64,000 bases of DNA from Opimibacter sp041746735 (GCA_041746735.1 JBGTGP010000011.1:1-64000), one strand, 5' to 3'; counted from the stretch's first letter, positions 17,259 to 26,057 are shown. Notes: generated by a model not told the origin, from the sequence alone. Program-made: numbers and translations.

Positions 17259-18167
17259 TTATTCCACATATTGACGAAGTGCATCCGGGGTTACCGTATT
17301 TTGAATTTCAGCTTCCGGTTTACCCAGGTTGGCGAGTAGCCAGAGAATGGTTTCGGCATGTGGTCCGTACGGATCATCTTTCAGATATTTTTCATAGATA
17401 GCTTTAGCGGCCTGCTGATTATTGAGATCATGATCGTAGATATATCCTCTGAAGAGTAAAGAGGATGTCGCGAGAGGATGATCCGGATAATATTCACGAA
17501 TCCAGGTCAGGACTTTAATGGCCCGGTTGGCCAGCTTGGCTACCCGGGCAATTTCTGCAGCGCGATAGAGATGTTCCGGCCCTTGCGGAAATTTGTCGTT
17601 GAGCAACACACTGAGCTCACACATTTCGATAAAGAGTTGGGCTTTTTCTTTATCGAGGAGTTGACGGGTGACATCAAACATCGCGAGGTCCAGCGCGCGG
17701 ATGGTGGCATCTACGGTAATGTGAGGTTCGGTGATCAGTGTTTTGACAGAGTCTGCGGCGGGATGTTCGGGATGACCTTCTACAAAAGATTTGTACATGA
17801 CCTGATTGAGTGCAGGCTTGTTAAAAGTTTCTACGAACCGGATCATCTCCAGCATGTTCTCCGATTTGCCCGGATAATCCTTATAGCGGGTCATCAGGAG
17901 TTGGAAGGAGCTGAATGCCGCTGCCTGATTGCCTCGGGTCCAGTCTATTCTGGCGGACTGGATAAGATAATCAGGAACCGCGGGATCCGTATAACCGTAA
18001 GCATCAATAAACGCTTTACGGGCTTGAGCAAAGGCTTCGGCATTAGCGTTAGTAGGATACTGCCGATAGTTTTCCAAAGCATCATCGACGGCATCACGGA
18101 GCGTGGTGTGTTCGTCTTTACAGGCCATGATCGTGCAGATGACGATCAACAAAAGGAGGGATCTCAT
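17259..18167 (-). CDS. TPR-type lipoprotein (paralogue 1)
   Basis: 302 residues. Lipoprotein signal peptide with lipobox TIMAC (C16), then helical TPR-like repeats throughout, for example AAEIARVAKLANRAIKVLTW and AAKAIYEKYLKDDPYGPHAE. Its upstream neighbour at 18228-19136 is a same-length paralogue with matching landmarks (GY.DPA.PD, QVMYKSFV/QVLYKSFV, PEHLYRAAE/PEFLHRAAE, LGK.E.E). Likely a periplasmic-facing scaffold lipoprotein; partner unknown. Confidence 0.85.
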   Translation of the reverse strand: MRSLLLLIVICTIMACKDEHTTLRDAVDDALENYRQYPTNANAEAFAQARKAFIDAYGYTDPAVPDYLIQSARIDWTRGNQAAAFSSFQLLMTRYKDYPGKSENMLEMIRFVETFNKPALNQVMYKSFVEGHPEHPAADSVKTLITEPHITVDATIRALDLAMFDVTRQLLDKEKAQLFIEMCELSVLLNDKFPQGPEHLYRAAEIARVAKLANRAIKVLTWIREYYPDHPLATSSLLFRGYIYDHDLNNQQAAKAIYEKYLKDDPYGPHAETILWLLANLGKPEAEIQNTVTPDALRQYVE

Positions 18168-18189
18168 AGGACGTTTGATTTGGTGTGTC

Positions 18190-18197
18190 CAAATATA
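18190..18197 (-). promoter_or_regulatory. -7 promoter element TATATTTG
   Basis: Perfect match to the Bacteroidota -7 consensus TAnnTTTG on the minus strand, 22 bp upstream of the lipoprotein start at 18167. No clear TTTG box at the expected -33 distance. It suggests paralogue 1 has its own promoter. Confidence 0.45.
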
Positions 18198-18227
18198 ATA
18201 AATCCTACGAAAGGTGGGGGAAGGCGA

Positions 18228-19136
18228 TTATTGAATGTTCTCCTTTGCCCGGTTGCTTTCCAGCATTTTTCGGAGTTCTTCTTCGGATTTGCCGAGATGG
18301 TTCAGTAAAAACTTAGCGGATTCGGTAAACTCGTTGGCGGGGTACTTTTCGATGAATTCGTTGTAATAGGCACCGGCTTTCTGGAAGTCTTTCAGATCGT
18401 TGTCATAGGTAAAGGCTTTGAGGAAGAGTGAGGTGGCGGCGCGGCTGTGGGTGGGGTAGTGGTCGATGATCCAGTTATAGAGTTGAATGGCTTTCGGAAT
18501 ATCCCGCAGGGTACGTGCGGTTTCGGCGGCCCGGTGGAGAAACTCAGGGCCGTTGGCAAGGTTGGGATCAGCCATGACGGCGGCTTCACAGGCATCGATA
18601 TAGAGACGGGACCGCTCTTCGTTGAGCCGGAAGATGGAATCATTGAAGATGTTGTTGCCCATATACCGGAGCAGTGAATCTACCGCGATATCCTTGTTTT
18701 CGATTTTGGTATTCATGGAGCTGGTCCGGCTGTCTTTAGGGAAGCGGTGGACGAAGGATTTATAGAGTACTTGTGTGAGTTGTGGTCGTTCCATTTTTTC
18801 GGAGAGGGTGATGACCTCTGCGAGGCGGTCGGGGTGGTCTGGTCGGTCGGGATAATTGAGAAGATAGGCTTTATAGAAGCTCATCGCTTGCTGTAGATCA
18901 TTTCGTTTAGAAGCAAAACCGGCCATTGTGAGAAGCAAGTCAGGTGTGGCGGGATCGTTATAACCACGGACCTCAAGATAGTGGTCAAACCTGGCCGTAA
19001 CCTGCTGGGCTGTACTGTCCGAAGGATTGGCTTTCCAGACGTCCAGGGCACTGGTTAAGGCTTGTTGTTCAGGAGATACAGCTTTATGACAAGCGAAGGT
19101 CAGGATGGAAAGAAGGAAGAAAAAAAAGATTCTCAT
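18228..19136 (-). CDS. TPR-type lipoprotein (paralogue 2)
   Basis: 302 residues when started at MRIFFFFLLS, giving lipobox ILTFAC with C16, the same length and lipid-Cys position as paralogue 1. TPR-like repeats fill the mature protein (AAETARTLRDIPKAIQLYNW; AGAYYNEFIEKYPANEFTES). The upstream in-frame ATG at 19154 is disfavoured because the -7 element at 19159-19166 would place transcription start at about the same position. Tandem duplication with 17259-18167 is clear; divergence is strong, so it is old. Confidence 0.85.
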   Translation of the reverse strand: MRIFFFFLLSILTFACHKAVSPEQQALTSALDVWKANPSDSTAQQVTARFDHYLEVRGYNDPATPDLLLTMAGFASKRNDLQQAMSFYKAYLLNYPDRPDHPDRLAEVITLSEKMERPQLTQVLYKSFVHRFPKDSRTSSMNTKIENKDIAVDSLLRYMGNNIFNDSIFRLNEERSRLYIDACEAAVMADPNLANGPEFLHRAAETARTLRDIPKAIQLYNWIIDHYPTHSRAATSLFLKAFTYDNDLKDFQKAGAYYNEFIEKYPANEFTESAKFLLNHLGKSEEELRKMLESNRAKENIQ

Positions 19137-19158
19137 GCTCAGACTGGATTTCATACAA

Positions 19159-19166
19159 CAAAGGTA
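19159..19166 (-). promoter_or_regulatory. -7 promoter element TACCTTTG
   Basis: Perfect TAnnTTTG on the minus strand, 22 bp upstream of the lipoprotein start at 19136, in the 51-bp gap after the preceding gene. No obvious -33 box, since that region is the coding end of the upstream gene. Confidence 0.5.
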
Positions 19167-19187
19167 ATCACATAGCGACGAATTCGA

Positions 19188-20621
19188 CTATGTTCCTGCT
19201 CCTTTGAGGCCCTCAAGTTTTTCCATGATCCAGTTTTTGGAGACGACACCTTGTGTGTTTTCCACTTCACGGATGAGTTTTTCAACTTCCTTCGTGTCTC
19301 TTGGGCGGATCCGGGCCAGTTTTCGGACCAGGCTGATGGTGTTGAGGTAGTGTTTACCTTTATTTTGTGTCAGATTTTTATTGCGTTGAACATATAACCG
19401 AAAAGCATCTAATAGAGAATTTAAAGCTTCAATTTCATCGAGTTCAAAGTAACTCGCCATTAATAATGTCTTAGAGTTCAGATTATATGTAAAATCCTCA
19501 TACTCAACTTTGCTAAGGTGTTCTATAACCTGTCTAAAATCCTTTTTATAAAAATACAATTGGGCCAAATTAAATGTAACGGCATTTTCTCTATATCGCA
19601 CGTCAAGCATTTTGCTAAACTCAAAAATAAAGGTTTCAACCCAATCAAATTCTTTTAGTCGGAGGCCAATAGTGACAACGTTTTTGAATGACCAAGGTGT
19701 AATTTGTCCCTGAACCATAAGCAAGCCATTGTTTAAAGATTGTATATACAAGTCAAAGGCCTCACGAACATAATTTTCTTCACCAGCATTCATGCGTATG
19801 ATGCAATAATTTAATGCAGAATCAAGAATCTCTTTCGCTTCAACATGAGGGAATTTGTTGATGTACAGCTTTAAGAATTCTTTTAGTTTATCATAATGGA
19901 TTCGATTTTCTGGCTCTTTATAGGTAAGTAGAATTTGATAGTATATAATTACAGCAGGAACTTCACTATAATCATTGTGTGCTACGTGATTCAAAATCTC
20001 ATCCACAAAAAGCATTTTATAATCAACTGCAGCAAAATGCTGATGGGTAAGAATGGTTGATGCGTAGCGGAGTTTTTCGGCCAGATAAAATCTGTCTAAA
20101 TATTTTACAATGTTTTCGAGATTTGATTTTGTCGAACGCTCTGTTTTGTTCTTGGTTAGAAGGTATATGTTTCTTTCGATTTCGTAGTGAAAGTAATATG
20201 ATGATGCATTCACAAAAGGCTGTTCAGCAATGTACCGAAAAGCATTCTTGATAGCCATAGACTGAAGTGCATCTATCTTTTTTTCATTGATAGTTTCCAT
20301 TAAATATTTAGCACGATGGATTGGATTTGATTGGTAAGCTTCTTGAGCATAATACTCTTCAGTGAGTTTCAAAAGGTCGCTTTGAAGTTTTCTAAATCGG
20401 CCATCATTGAATTGCTCGCCCGATCCAAAGCAAATGCTCCAAATTTGTTCTTTTGAAACGCTTTCCACTTTACCGTCTTGAATGTCCTGTTTGATCCATT
20501 CAAACAGCCTGATAATGGCCTCACTTTGATTAAAGTAAGGGCTCAATATGAAGCGATGGAGCCGGTTGAGCTCATGTCCATTGAGTGGGACAATGGCCTG
20601 GTAAAGTTTGCTCTCACGCAT
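19188..20621 (-). CDS. AT-rich conserved hypothetical protein
   Basis: 477 residues, no signal peptide or membrane span, predominantly alpha-helical with a repeat-like solenoid look (FNLAQLYFYKKDFRQVIEHL; LMASYFELDEIEALNSLLDA). Opening MRESKLYQAIVPLNGHELNRLHRFILSPYFNQS resembles Saprospiria-restricted proteins; no function known to me. Composition shifts inside the gene: the C-terminal coding end (19188-19380) is near neighbour GC, while much of the rest is markedly AT-rich (about one third GC at 19381-19440). It could be transferred or fast-drifting. Divergently transcribed from the T9SS cargo at 20881. Confidence 0.75.
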   Translation of the reverse strand: MRESKLYQAIVPLNGHELNRLHRFILSPYFNQSEAIIRLFEWIKQDIQDGKVESVSKEQIWSICFGSGEQFNDGRFRKLQSDLLKLTEEYYAQEAYQSNPIHRAKYLMETINEKKIDALQSMAIKNAFRYIAEQPFVNASSYYFHYEIERNIYLLTKNKTERSTKSNLENIVKYLDRFYLAEKLRYASTILTHQHFAAVDYKMLFVDEILNHVAHNDYSEVPAVIIYYQILLTYKEPENRIHYDKLKEFLKLYINKFPHVEAKEILDSALNYCIIRMNAGEENYVREAFDLYIQSLNNGLLMVQGQITPWSFKNVVTIGLRLKEFDWVETFIFEFSKMLDVRYRENAVTFNLAQLYFYKKDFRQVIEHLSKVEYEDFTYNLNSKTLLMASYFELDEIEALNSLLDAFRLYVQRNKNLTQNKGKHYLNTISLVRKLARIRPRDTKEVEKLIREVENTQGVVSKNWIMEKLEGLKGAGT

Positions 20622-20880
20622 GATGTTGAATAGTATATAATTTTTTTGCTACTGTATTTCTTTGATTAACAAACGATAAAACATGGCGCTTAATTATATT
20701 TAACATGGTTTTGAGTTGAAAAAGTATTGTGAAAATAGGACATAACATGTTGTATGACAATAAGGTACGAGTTAAAATAAAAAATATATTAAAATTAAGC
20801 AACATTACTTGCCCGCTCAGGTTTGATCTAGTATCTTGTGCCTGCATTTTAAACGATTGTCCACCTTACAGGAACCAAAA

Positions 20881-23361
20881 ATGATGAATCTGTACCGATT
20901 ACAGACCCTTTTGGTAGTGATATTTTCACTCCTGAACCTTTCCGGGGCATTCGGCCAGTTGGCAGATCCGACCATTGTTCATGTACGGAGTTCTGGTTCA
21001 AGTTTTTCCGATCAGTTTGCCGCCTCTACCGACTTTACATACGGCATCGTACAGGACGTAAGCCCTCAGTTGGGGCTGGCCAGCATCTCCATAGGTGCCG
21101 GTAGTACCCTAAAGGTAATGTTTACGCCGACAACCGGTGTTTCCGGTTCGACAGACCTGATTGTTACCTATTTCTCCTCCACTCAGCCGGTACATCCGGT
21201 GACCCGGGCATACCGCTTTGTGATAGCACCTGAGATCATCCTGACGGCTGATGATCAATATGTTGTAGACAAAGGAGGCATCAATATTCCCTTAGCCGTT
21301 CTGCAGAATGATTCTGCTACATCAGGCCCCATGCACCTGTCCACAGTCTCCGTCCTCAATCGCGGAGAAGCCATGATCAGTTCCACAGGAGATACGATCC
21401 TCTTTACCCCCGATCCGGATTTTGAAGGCGATACCTGGATCCAGTATATCGTCTGTGATACGACCGGCCAATGCGCTCAGGGAAGTGCCCAAATCCTGGT
21501 ACGGGATCCGAATCTCCAGGATCACCTTGTCTTTAAGAAGTTTCTTCTCAATCAGCAAAAGCTTGAGATAATAACTCCATTTCCTGATTTCGAGGTATCC
21601 ATAGCACCCTCTAACGGAATGCTGGAACAGACCAGCCCAAATGCCTGGGCGTATACACCCACAGAGGGATACGCAGGCCAGGATACATTTGCACTCCAAC
21701 TGGGCGGGCTGGTAAGCCGGACCTACCAAATCACCTCCTATCAGAAAGCACAGAACACGCAGGCCCGTGATGATAAGTTTTATGTACGCCCGGGACTGAG
21801 CGTTAGTTTCAATGTACTCAACAATGACCTATTGGATTTTGATCTGGTGTCACATACCAATCCCACCAAAGGTTCTCTGTTGAATCTTGGCAATGGAACC
21901 TTTATCTACTCCCCAAATCCAGGATTCAGGGGTGTTGATAAGTTCACCTACACGTCCTGTTTTGAGGATACCGTCTATTGTGAAACGGCCACCGTGCTGC
22001 TTCATGTGACCGACCTTGAGCCGGAAAATCAGTTTACCTACAGCCTTCAGACCTCTGAGGATCTGCCACTGGTCATTGAACACCCCATCGTATACACAGA
22101 TTTCTCCTATATCATCAGCCAGCAGCCAGCCCACGGCCAATTCGTTTTCTTCAACGGACTGCATGAAATCGATTTGCCCTGCGAATCGATTGATGGGTAC
22201 AATACACTGGTCTATATACCCGATCCCGGATACACAGGAACGGACCATTTTGAATACTATTTCTGCGTGCAGCCGAGTAACCTCTGTTACCTCGTCAAAG
22301 CAGATGTAGAGGTGATCGCCACTCCCGAAGCAGAGAATTGTCCTTGTGTGGTCAACTGTATCTGGCCCGGAGATACCGACCGGGACGGACGCGTCGATAT
22401 GAGTGATCTCCTGGTATTAGCCCACCACTTGGGTGAAACTGGCAGCCCCAGACCCTATCAGGAGCCAACTGCTTGGTTTGGACAACATCCGGGCAACTGG
22501 AGCTATTCCTCAAATGGACAAAAAGGCCGATTCCTGGATGCTAATGGAGACGGAGCTATCACGCAGGAGGATGTAGCTGCCATCAGCAATTATTACAACC
22601 GGACCCATGATATTGTCGTCAAGGATGTACAGCAAAAATTGCCGTATCAGTTTTCACTTATACCCGTCCAGTTTTCACTGGATTCTGGCGATGTCGTGAT
22701 TCTCGATGTATCGGTTGGTACCGCAAATAATCCGGTGCTGAATATGAAAGGGGCCAAGTTTTCAGTGAATATTCCACCCGCCATGATGGACTCCTCTTCA
22801 GTTGAAGTCCTTTTTCATGAAAATTCCTGGCTGGCGGAGGGTTCACCTTATATTTCTTTAGCAAAGGTCCCTTGGGATGGTCGGATAGATGCCGGATATG
22901 CCAAGGCACTTAATACTGGAGCAAGCGGTCATGGTGTGATAGCAACTATAGTATTTATAATTGAGGAGGATGTTGAAGGTTTCAAAACTGATGATGACCT
23001 CATCCGTATCCCTGTCAGTCTCCATACTGGTACTTTTATGGGAGAGGATGGTACACTCTATGATGTAGAGGGACATGATATCGTATTGACCTATGATCCA
23101 CGCGGTACCCGACAAGATCCGTATACCCTTATCCTCTACCCGAATCCCGCCGCAGATGTAGTCAATGTACACGTCAACGGCAAGACCGAAATCGAATCGG
23201 TGCGCCTATTCGACATGCAGGGCCGGACCCTGAATGTACCACAATCCATTCACGGCAAGCGCGCCCAGCTCCAGACAGATGGCCTGCCTCAGGGGTTGTA
23301 TGTCATCCAGACCCACCATACCCATGGAGTGCTGACACAGACGTTGAGTGTGTTGAGATAG
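20881..23361 (+). CDS. Secreted Ig-like/dockerin protein with T9SS type-A signal
   Basis: 826 residues. Signal peptide (about 1-26, ending SGAFGQ). At least three cadherin-like Ig modules of the Big_9 type, marked by DTILFTPDPDFEGDTWIQY, GTFIYSPNPGFRGVDKFTY and LVYIPDPGYTGTDHFEYYF. A dockerin-type calcium pair follows: DTDRDGRVDMSDLLVLAHHL and LDANGDGAITQEDVAAISNY. The C-terminal T9SS type-A signal begins LILYPNPAADVVNV and ends in a short Thr/Leu/Arg-rich strand. Likely a surface adhesin or matrix protein. Start set at the MMN pair heading the signal peptide. Confidence 0.92.
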   Translation: MMNLYRLQTLLVVIFSLLNLSGAFGQLADPTIVHVRSSGSSFSDQFAASTDFTYGIVQDVSPQLGLASISIGAGSTLKVMFTPTTGVSGSTDLIVTYFSSTQPVHPVTRAYRFVIAPEIILTADDQYVVDKGGINIPLAVLQNDSATSGPMHLSTVSVLNRGEAMISSTGDTILFTPDPDFEGDTWIQYIVCDTTGQCAQGSAQILVRDPNLQDHLVFKKFLLNQQKLEIITPFPDFEVSIAPSNGMLEQTSPNAWAYTPTEGYAGQDTFALQLGGLVSRTYQITSYQKAQNTQARDDKFYVRPGLSVSFNVLNNDLLDFDLVSHTNPTKGSLLNLGNGTFIYSPNPGFRGVDKFTYTSCFEDTVYCETATVLLHVTDLEPENQFTYSLQTSEDLPLVIEHPIVYTDFSYIISQQPAHGQFVFFNGLHEIDLPCESIDGYNTLVYIPDPGYTGTDHFEYYFCVQPSNLCYLVKADVEVIATPEAENCPCVVNCIWPGDTDRDGRVDMSDLLVLAHHLGETGSPRPYQEPTAWFGQHPGNWSYSSNGQKGRFLDANGDGAITQEDVAAISNYYNRTHDIVVKDVQQKLPYQFSLIPVQFSLDSGDVVILDVSVGTANNPVLNMKGAKFSVNIPPAMMDSSSVEVLFHENSWLAEGSPYISLAKVPWDGRIDAGYAKALNTGASGHGVIATIVFIIEEDVEGFKTDDDLIRIPVSLHTGTFMGEDGTLYDVEGHDIVLTYDPRGTRQDPYTLILYPNPAADVVNVHVNGKTEIESVRLFDMQGRTLNVPQSIHGKRAQLQTDGLPQGLYVIQTHHTHGVLTQTLSVLR

Positions 23362-23367
23362 GGTGTT

Positions 23368-23591
23368 GTTTCGACTTCGCTCGCTTCGGCTCCGCTCAGC
23401 GAGCTAGGATTTTTCTATGATATCGCTCGTTTCGACTCCGCTCAACGACCTTGGACCTTGCTGCGAGTCTAAGATTGAACTGGTCCACGAAAAAGGAAAA
23501 TCCTATGACCTACACACGGAACAAAAGGTGACTGAGCGGAGTCGAAGGCACCTTTCCACACGGAACAAAAGGTGACTGAGCCGAAGGCACC
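23368..23591. repeat. Long direct repeat, copy A (left of GIY-YIG gene)
   Basis: The first 207 bp (23368-23574) align without gaps to 23961-24167 with six mismatches (about 97%). Modules: CTTCGGCTCCGCTCA (23384-23398), TTCGACTCCGCTCA (23431-23444), its exact inverted complement TGAGCGGAGTCGAA (23533-23546), and a hairpin CACCTTT/AAAGGTG with a 12-nt loop (23549-23574). Copy A ends 2 bp from the stop codon of the GIY-YIG gene. Confidence 0.95.
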
Positions 23592-23593
23592 GA

Positions 23594-23914
23594 TTATTCC
23601 TCCTCATCCGGAATATAAAAATCGGAATGCGTTTCATTCTGGCATTGGGATAAGAAATGCAGATCAAATTTCTCGTCATCAATCAATGCTTTTTTCTTCT
23701 TTCGGCTCCAGCCCTGCACTTGTTTTTCTCTGAGAAATGCATGATCGATCCGCGAAAACTTCTCAATGTAGACGAGCCTTACCGGCAGGTGTTTCTGTGT
23801 AAAATTGGCGCCTTTTCCCTCTTGATGTTCTTGTAGGCGGGTTTTCAGATATTTGGTGCTGCCTACATAGTAAAGGCCATTGGCACATTCGAGGATATAC
23901 ATATACCCTTTCAT
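23594..23914 (-). CDS. Single-domain GIY-YIG endonuclease
   Basis: 106 residues, nearly all one GIY-YIG domain of the UPF0213/YhbQ-like subgroup. Catalytic landmarks present: first tyrosines in YMYIL (4-8), YYVG (15-18) as the YIG equivalent, R26, H30 in RLQEH, and the metal-binding glutamate E63 in LREKQVQGWSRKKKKALI. The acidic tail (IPDEEE) lies outside the domain. Family members nick or cut DNA; the biological role of stand-alone Bacteroidota copies is unclear. The gene is tightly flanked by the two direct repeats (2 bp at the 3' end, 46 bp upstream of the start). Confidence 0.92.
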   Translation of the reverse strand: MKGYMYILECANGLYYVGSTKYLKTRLQEHQEGKGANFTQKHLPVRLVYIEKFSRIDHAFLREKQVQGWSRKKKKALIDDEKFDLHFLSQCQNETHSDFYIPDEEE

Positions 23915-23960
23915 CGGATTTCATACTGGTGAAGTATAAAAATAGGGAATTCTGTTGGTC

Positions 23961-24246
23961 GTTTCGACTTCGCTCGCTTCGGCTCCGCTCAGCGAGCTAT
24001 GATTTTTCTATGATATCGCTCGTTTCGACTCCGCTCAACGACCTTGGACTTTGCTGCGAGTCTAAGATTGAACTGGTCCACGAAATAGGAAAATCTTATG
24101 ACCTACACACGGAACAAAAGGTGACTGAGCGGAGCCGAAGGCACCTTTCCACACGGAGCAAAAGGTGTTTGAGCGCAAGTCTAAAGGGAGTCGAAGGCAC
24201 CTTTCCACACGGAGCAAAAGGTGACTGAAAGGGAGCCGAAGGCACC
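23961..24246. repeat. Long direct repeat, copy B (right of GIY-YIG gene)
   Basis: Ungapped 207-bp match to copy A, then an extra tandem iteration of the hairpin module: CACCTTT/AAAGGTG units at 24142-24167 and 24198-24223. CTTCGGCTCCGCTCA at 23977-23991 has a perfect 15-bp inverted complement at 24126-24140. It ends 3 bp from the stop codon of the LytTR regulator gene. Reading frames across it are by-products of the repeat. Confidence 0.95.
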
Positions 24247-24249
24247 AAA

Positions 24250-24981
24250 CTACAACTTGTTCTTATTCACAATCTCCAGTATCTCATCCCTGTAATTCTT
24301 CCCTATGGGTAACTGTTTGATCTGTCCTTTTTCATACAGGTCGACAGAGGTGCCATCGACAGCATGGATCTTGTCGATGGAGACGATGTAGGATCGGTGG
24401 ATCCGCTTGAATTTATTCACAGGGAGTTTGTCTTCCAGACTTTTCATAGTCTGAAGGGTCACGACGCGACCCTGCTCCAGCCGGATGATGACATAGTCCT
24501 TTAATCCTTCGATATACAGGATCTCATCGTACTTGACTTTGACCAGTTTCTTATCCGCCTTGACAAAGAAAAACTCTATCCCTTCTCTACCCCCACCAGC
24601 TTCACCCAATTCTTCCTTTTTACGAAGCTCAAACTGTTCCAATGCTTTATTTACTGCTTTCATAAATCGGTCCAGCGAGATCGGTTTCAACAGATAGTCT
24701 ATGGCATTGAGTTCGAATCCCTCAAGAGCATAGTTGCTGTAGGCCGTCGTGAAAATAAACAGCGGCGGGTGGGGGAGTGATTTAATAAAGTCAACACCCG
24801 AAACCTGCGGCATCTGAATGTCCAGAAAGATCAGGTCGATCTGGTGCTTGCGCAGCAGATCATTGGCCTCAAGGGCATTTGTGCAGCGGGCCACAAGGTG
24901 GAGTTCGGGCATTTTGCTGATGTACGTTTCCAGCACATCCAGGGCCAGAGGCTCGTCATCAATGATCAATGTATTCATCAT
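24250..24981 (-). CDS. LytTR-family response regulator
   Basis: 243 residues. Receiver domain (about 3-120) with acidic pair DDE (8-10), phospho-acceptor D54 in LIFLDIQMP, TTAY and K in LLKPI. LytTR DNA-binding domain (about 140-240) with FKRIHRSYIVSI. It is the output partner of the histidine kinase, whose gene ends 20 bp upstream; together they form the two-gene operon typical of Bacteroidota LytS/LytR-like systems. Target genes cannot be told from the window. The second Met (24978) is an equal start. Confidence 0.95.
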   Translation of the reverse strand: MMNTLIIDDEPLALDVLETYISKMPELHLVARCTNALEANDLLRKHQIDLIFLDIQMPQVSGVDFIKSLPHPPLFIFTTAYSNYALEGFELNAIDYLLKPISLDRFMKAVNKALEQFELRKKEELGEAGGGREGIEFFFVKADKKLVKVKYDEILYIEGLKDYVIIRLEQGRVVTLQTMKSLEDKLPVNKFKRIHRSYIVSIDKIHAVDGTSVDLYEKGQIKQLPIGKNYRDEILEIVNKNKL

Positions 24982-25001
24982 GGTACTCCAGGTTTAGAAT
25001 G

Positions 25002-26057
25002 TTATTGGGTGAGGTCTAAAGATAATTCAACAACGTGTTCGGTATCATTTTCTTCTATATCCAGTTTGTACTGCAGCGGGTAGAGGAGGTTGAGCCTTCG
25101 CTGGACATTCGCCAGGCCAATACCACCACTGGGCTTGTCAATGGGCTGTGGTGCTTTCCCTGCTTTGCTATTACAGATACGAAGGAGAAGTTTGTTGCCG
25201 AGCACTTTCATAATGACATGGACATATCCTTCACTGATTTGTTGATTGAGGCCATGTTTAAAGCTGTTTTCCAGAAATGGAATAAAAATCAGTGGCGCAA
25301 TGGTTTGATCCGTGACTTGTCCTTCCACCCTAAAACTGATATCAGCATGGCCAGATTGCCTGAGTCGTTCCATATCGAGGTAGTTCTGGATATAATTCAC
25401 TTCCTTTTGCAACGGAACCCGGCGCTCATTGCATTCATACAACATATAGCGCATCATCTCCGACAGCTTGATCACGATCTCTGGTGCTTTGTCTGATTTT
25501 TTTAGAGTGAGCGCATACAGGCTGTTGAGTGTATTGAAAAGGAAATGAGGATTGATCTGGGATTTGAGAAACTTGATTTCGGACTGCATGCGCTGGGTCT
25601 CCAGTTCCTTGCGGTCCCGTTGGTGTCGCTGCCAGTCCGATATGATCTTGATGACTGTGGAGCCTCCGGCGATAAGAAACAAAAGCAGAAATATGTACTG
25701 CTGATTCATGATCAGAAATTCCTGCGGGTCGACTTCGTCGTAGGTGATATATAACATGAGTACCTTGATCGGGGTGAATACCGCGACCATCGCCAGCAGT
25801 AGCAGCACATAGGTCATAAAGTTTTTCTGACTCAGGAAGCGTGGGATCAGGTACCCCAGGTTGACATACACCACCAACATGTAAAATGACAGATTGATAA
25901 CTTTACGAACCACCTCCATAAAGGAGGTATTATTGTCCGGTCCGGCCATCAACATCAGGGCGAAGATCAAGACCCAGAAAACCATGTGAATGACCCAGGG
26001 TTTCCTGACCCCTTGCATCAGCCGGAAAAGCAGATTACGGTTGAAAATTCTGGCCAC
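25002..26057 (-). CDS. LytS-type membrane histidine kinase
   Basis: 351 residues. Four hydrophobic segments (about 22-39, 52-71, 79-103, 121-136), a short linker helix, then the His_kinase domain with phospho-accepting H171 in SQINPHFLFNTLNSL, an N-box ENSFKHGL and a G-box GGIGLANVQRRL. It signals to the adjacent LytTR regulator. The first codon is GTG; a -7 element (26062-26069) ends 4 bp upstream, so a leaderless GTG start is possible. The next Met (residue 14, 26018) is the alternative and keeps all helices. Confidence 0.93.
   Translation of the reverse strand: MARIFNRNLLFRLMQGVRKPWVIHMVFWVLIFALMLMAGPDNNTSFMEVVRKVINLSFYMLVVYVNLGYLIPRFLSQKNFMTYVLLLLAMVAVFTPIKVLMLYITYDEVDPQEFLIMNQQYIFLLLFLIAGGSTVIKIISDWQRHQRDRKELETQRMQSEIKFLKSQINPHFLFNTLNSLYALTLKKSDKAPEIVIKLSEMMRYMLYECNERRVPLQKEVNYIQNYLDMERLRQSGHADISFRVEGQVTDQTIAPLIFIPFLENSFKHGLNQQISEGYVHVIMKVLGNKLLLRICNSKAGKAPQPIDKPSGGIGLANVQRRLNLLYPLQYKLDIEENDTEHVVELSLDLTQ

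Larger units (their letters stand above)
23368..24246. mobile_element. Candidate repeat-flanked GIY-YIG element
   Basis: Composite of direct repeat A, a single leftward GIY-YIG gene, and direct repeat B. The gene fills almost the whole 369-bp interval between the repeats. The layout recalls a small selfish or REP-associated unit: palindromic modules plus one nuclease. No transposase, integrase or target-site duplication is visible, so mobility is inferred only. Confidence 0.4.

Noticed and set aside
17478..18308. 276-codon open frame antisense to the lipoprotein genes
   Set aside because: Lies opposite two well-supported paralogues with lipoboxes and shows no domain or signal peptide.
23594..23914. 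Reading the GIY-YIG gene as UvrC
   Set aside because: Only the single nuclease domain is present at 106 aa; no UVR, RNase H-like or HhH domains follow.
23929..24228. 99-codon rightward open frame
   Set aside because: It translates repeat copy B (serine/arginine-rich low-complexity) and has no independent support.
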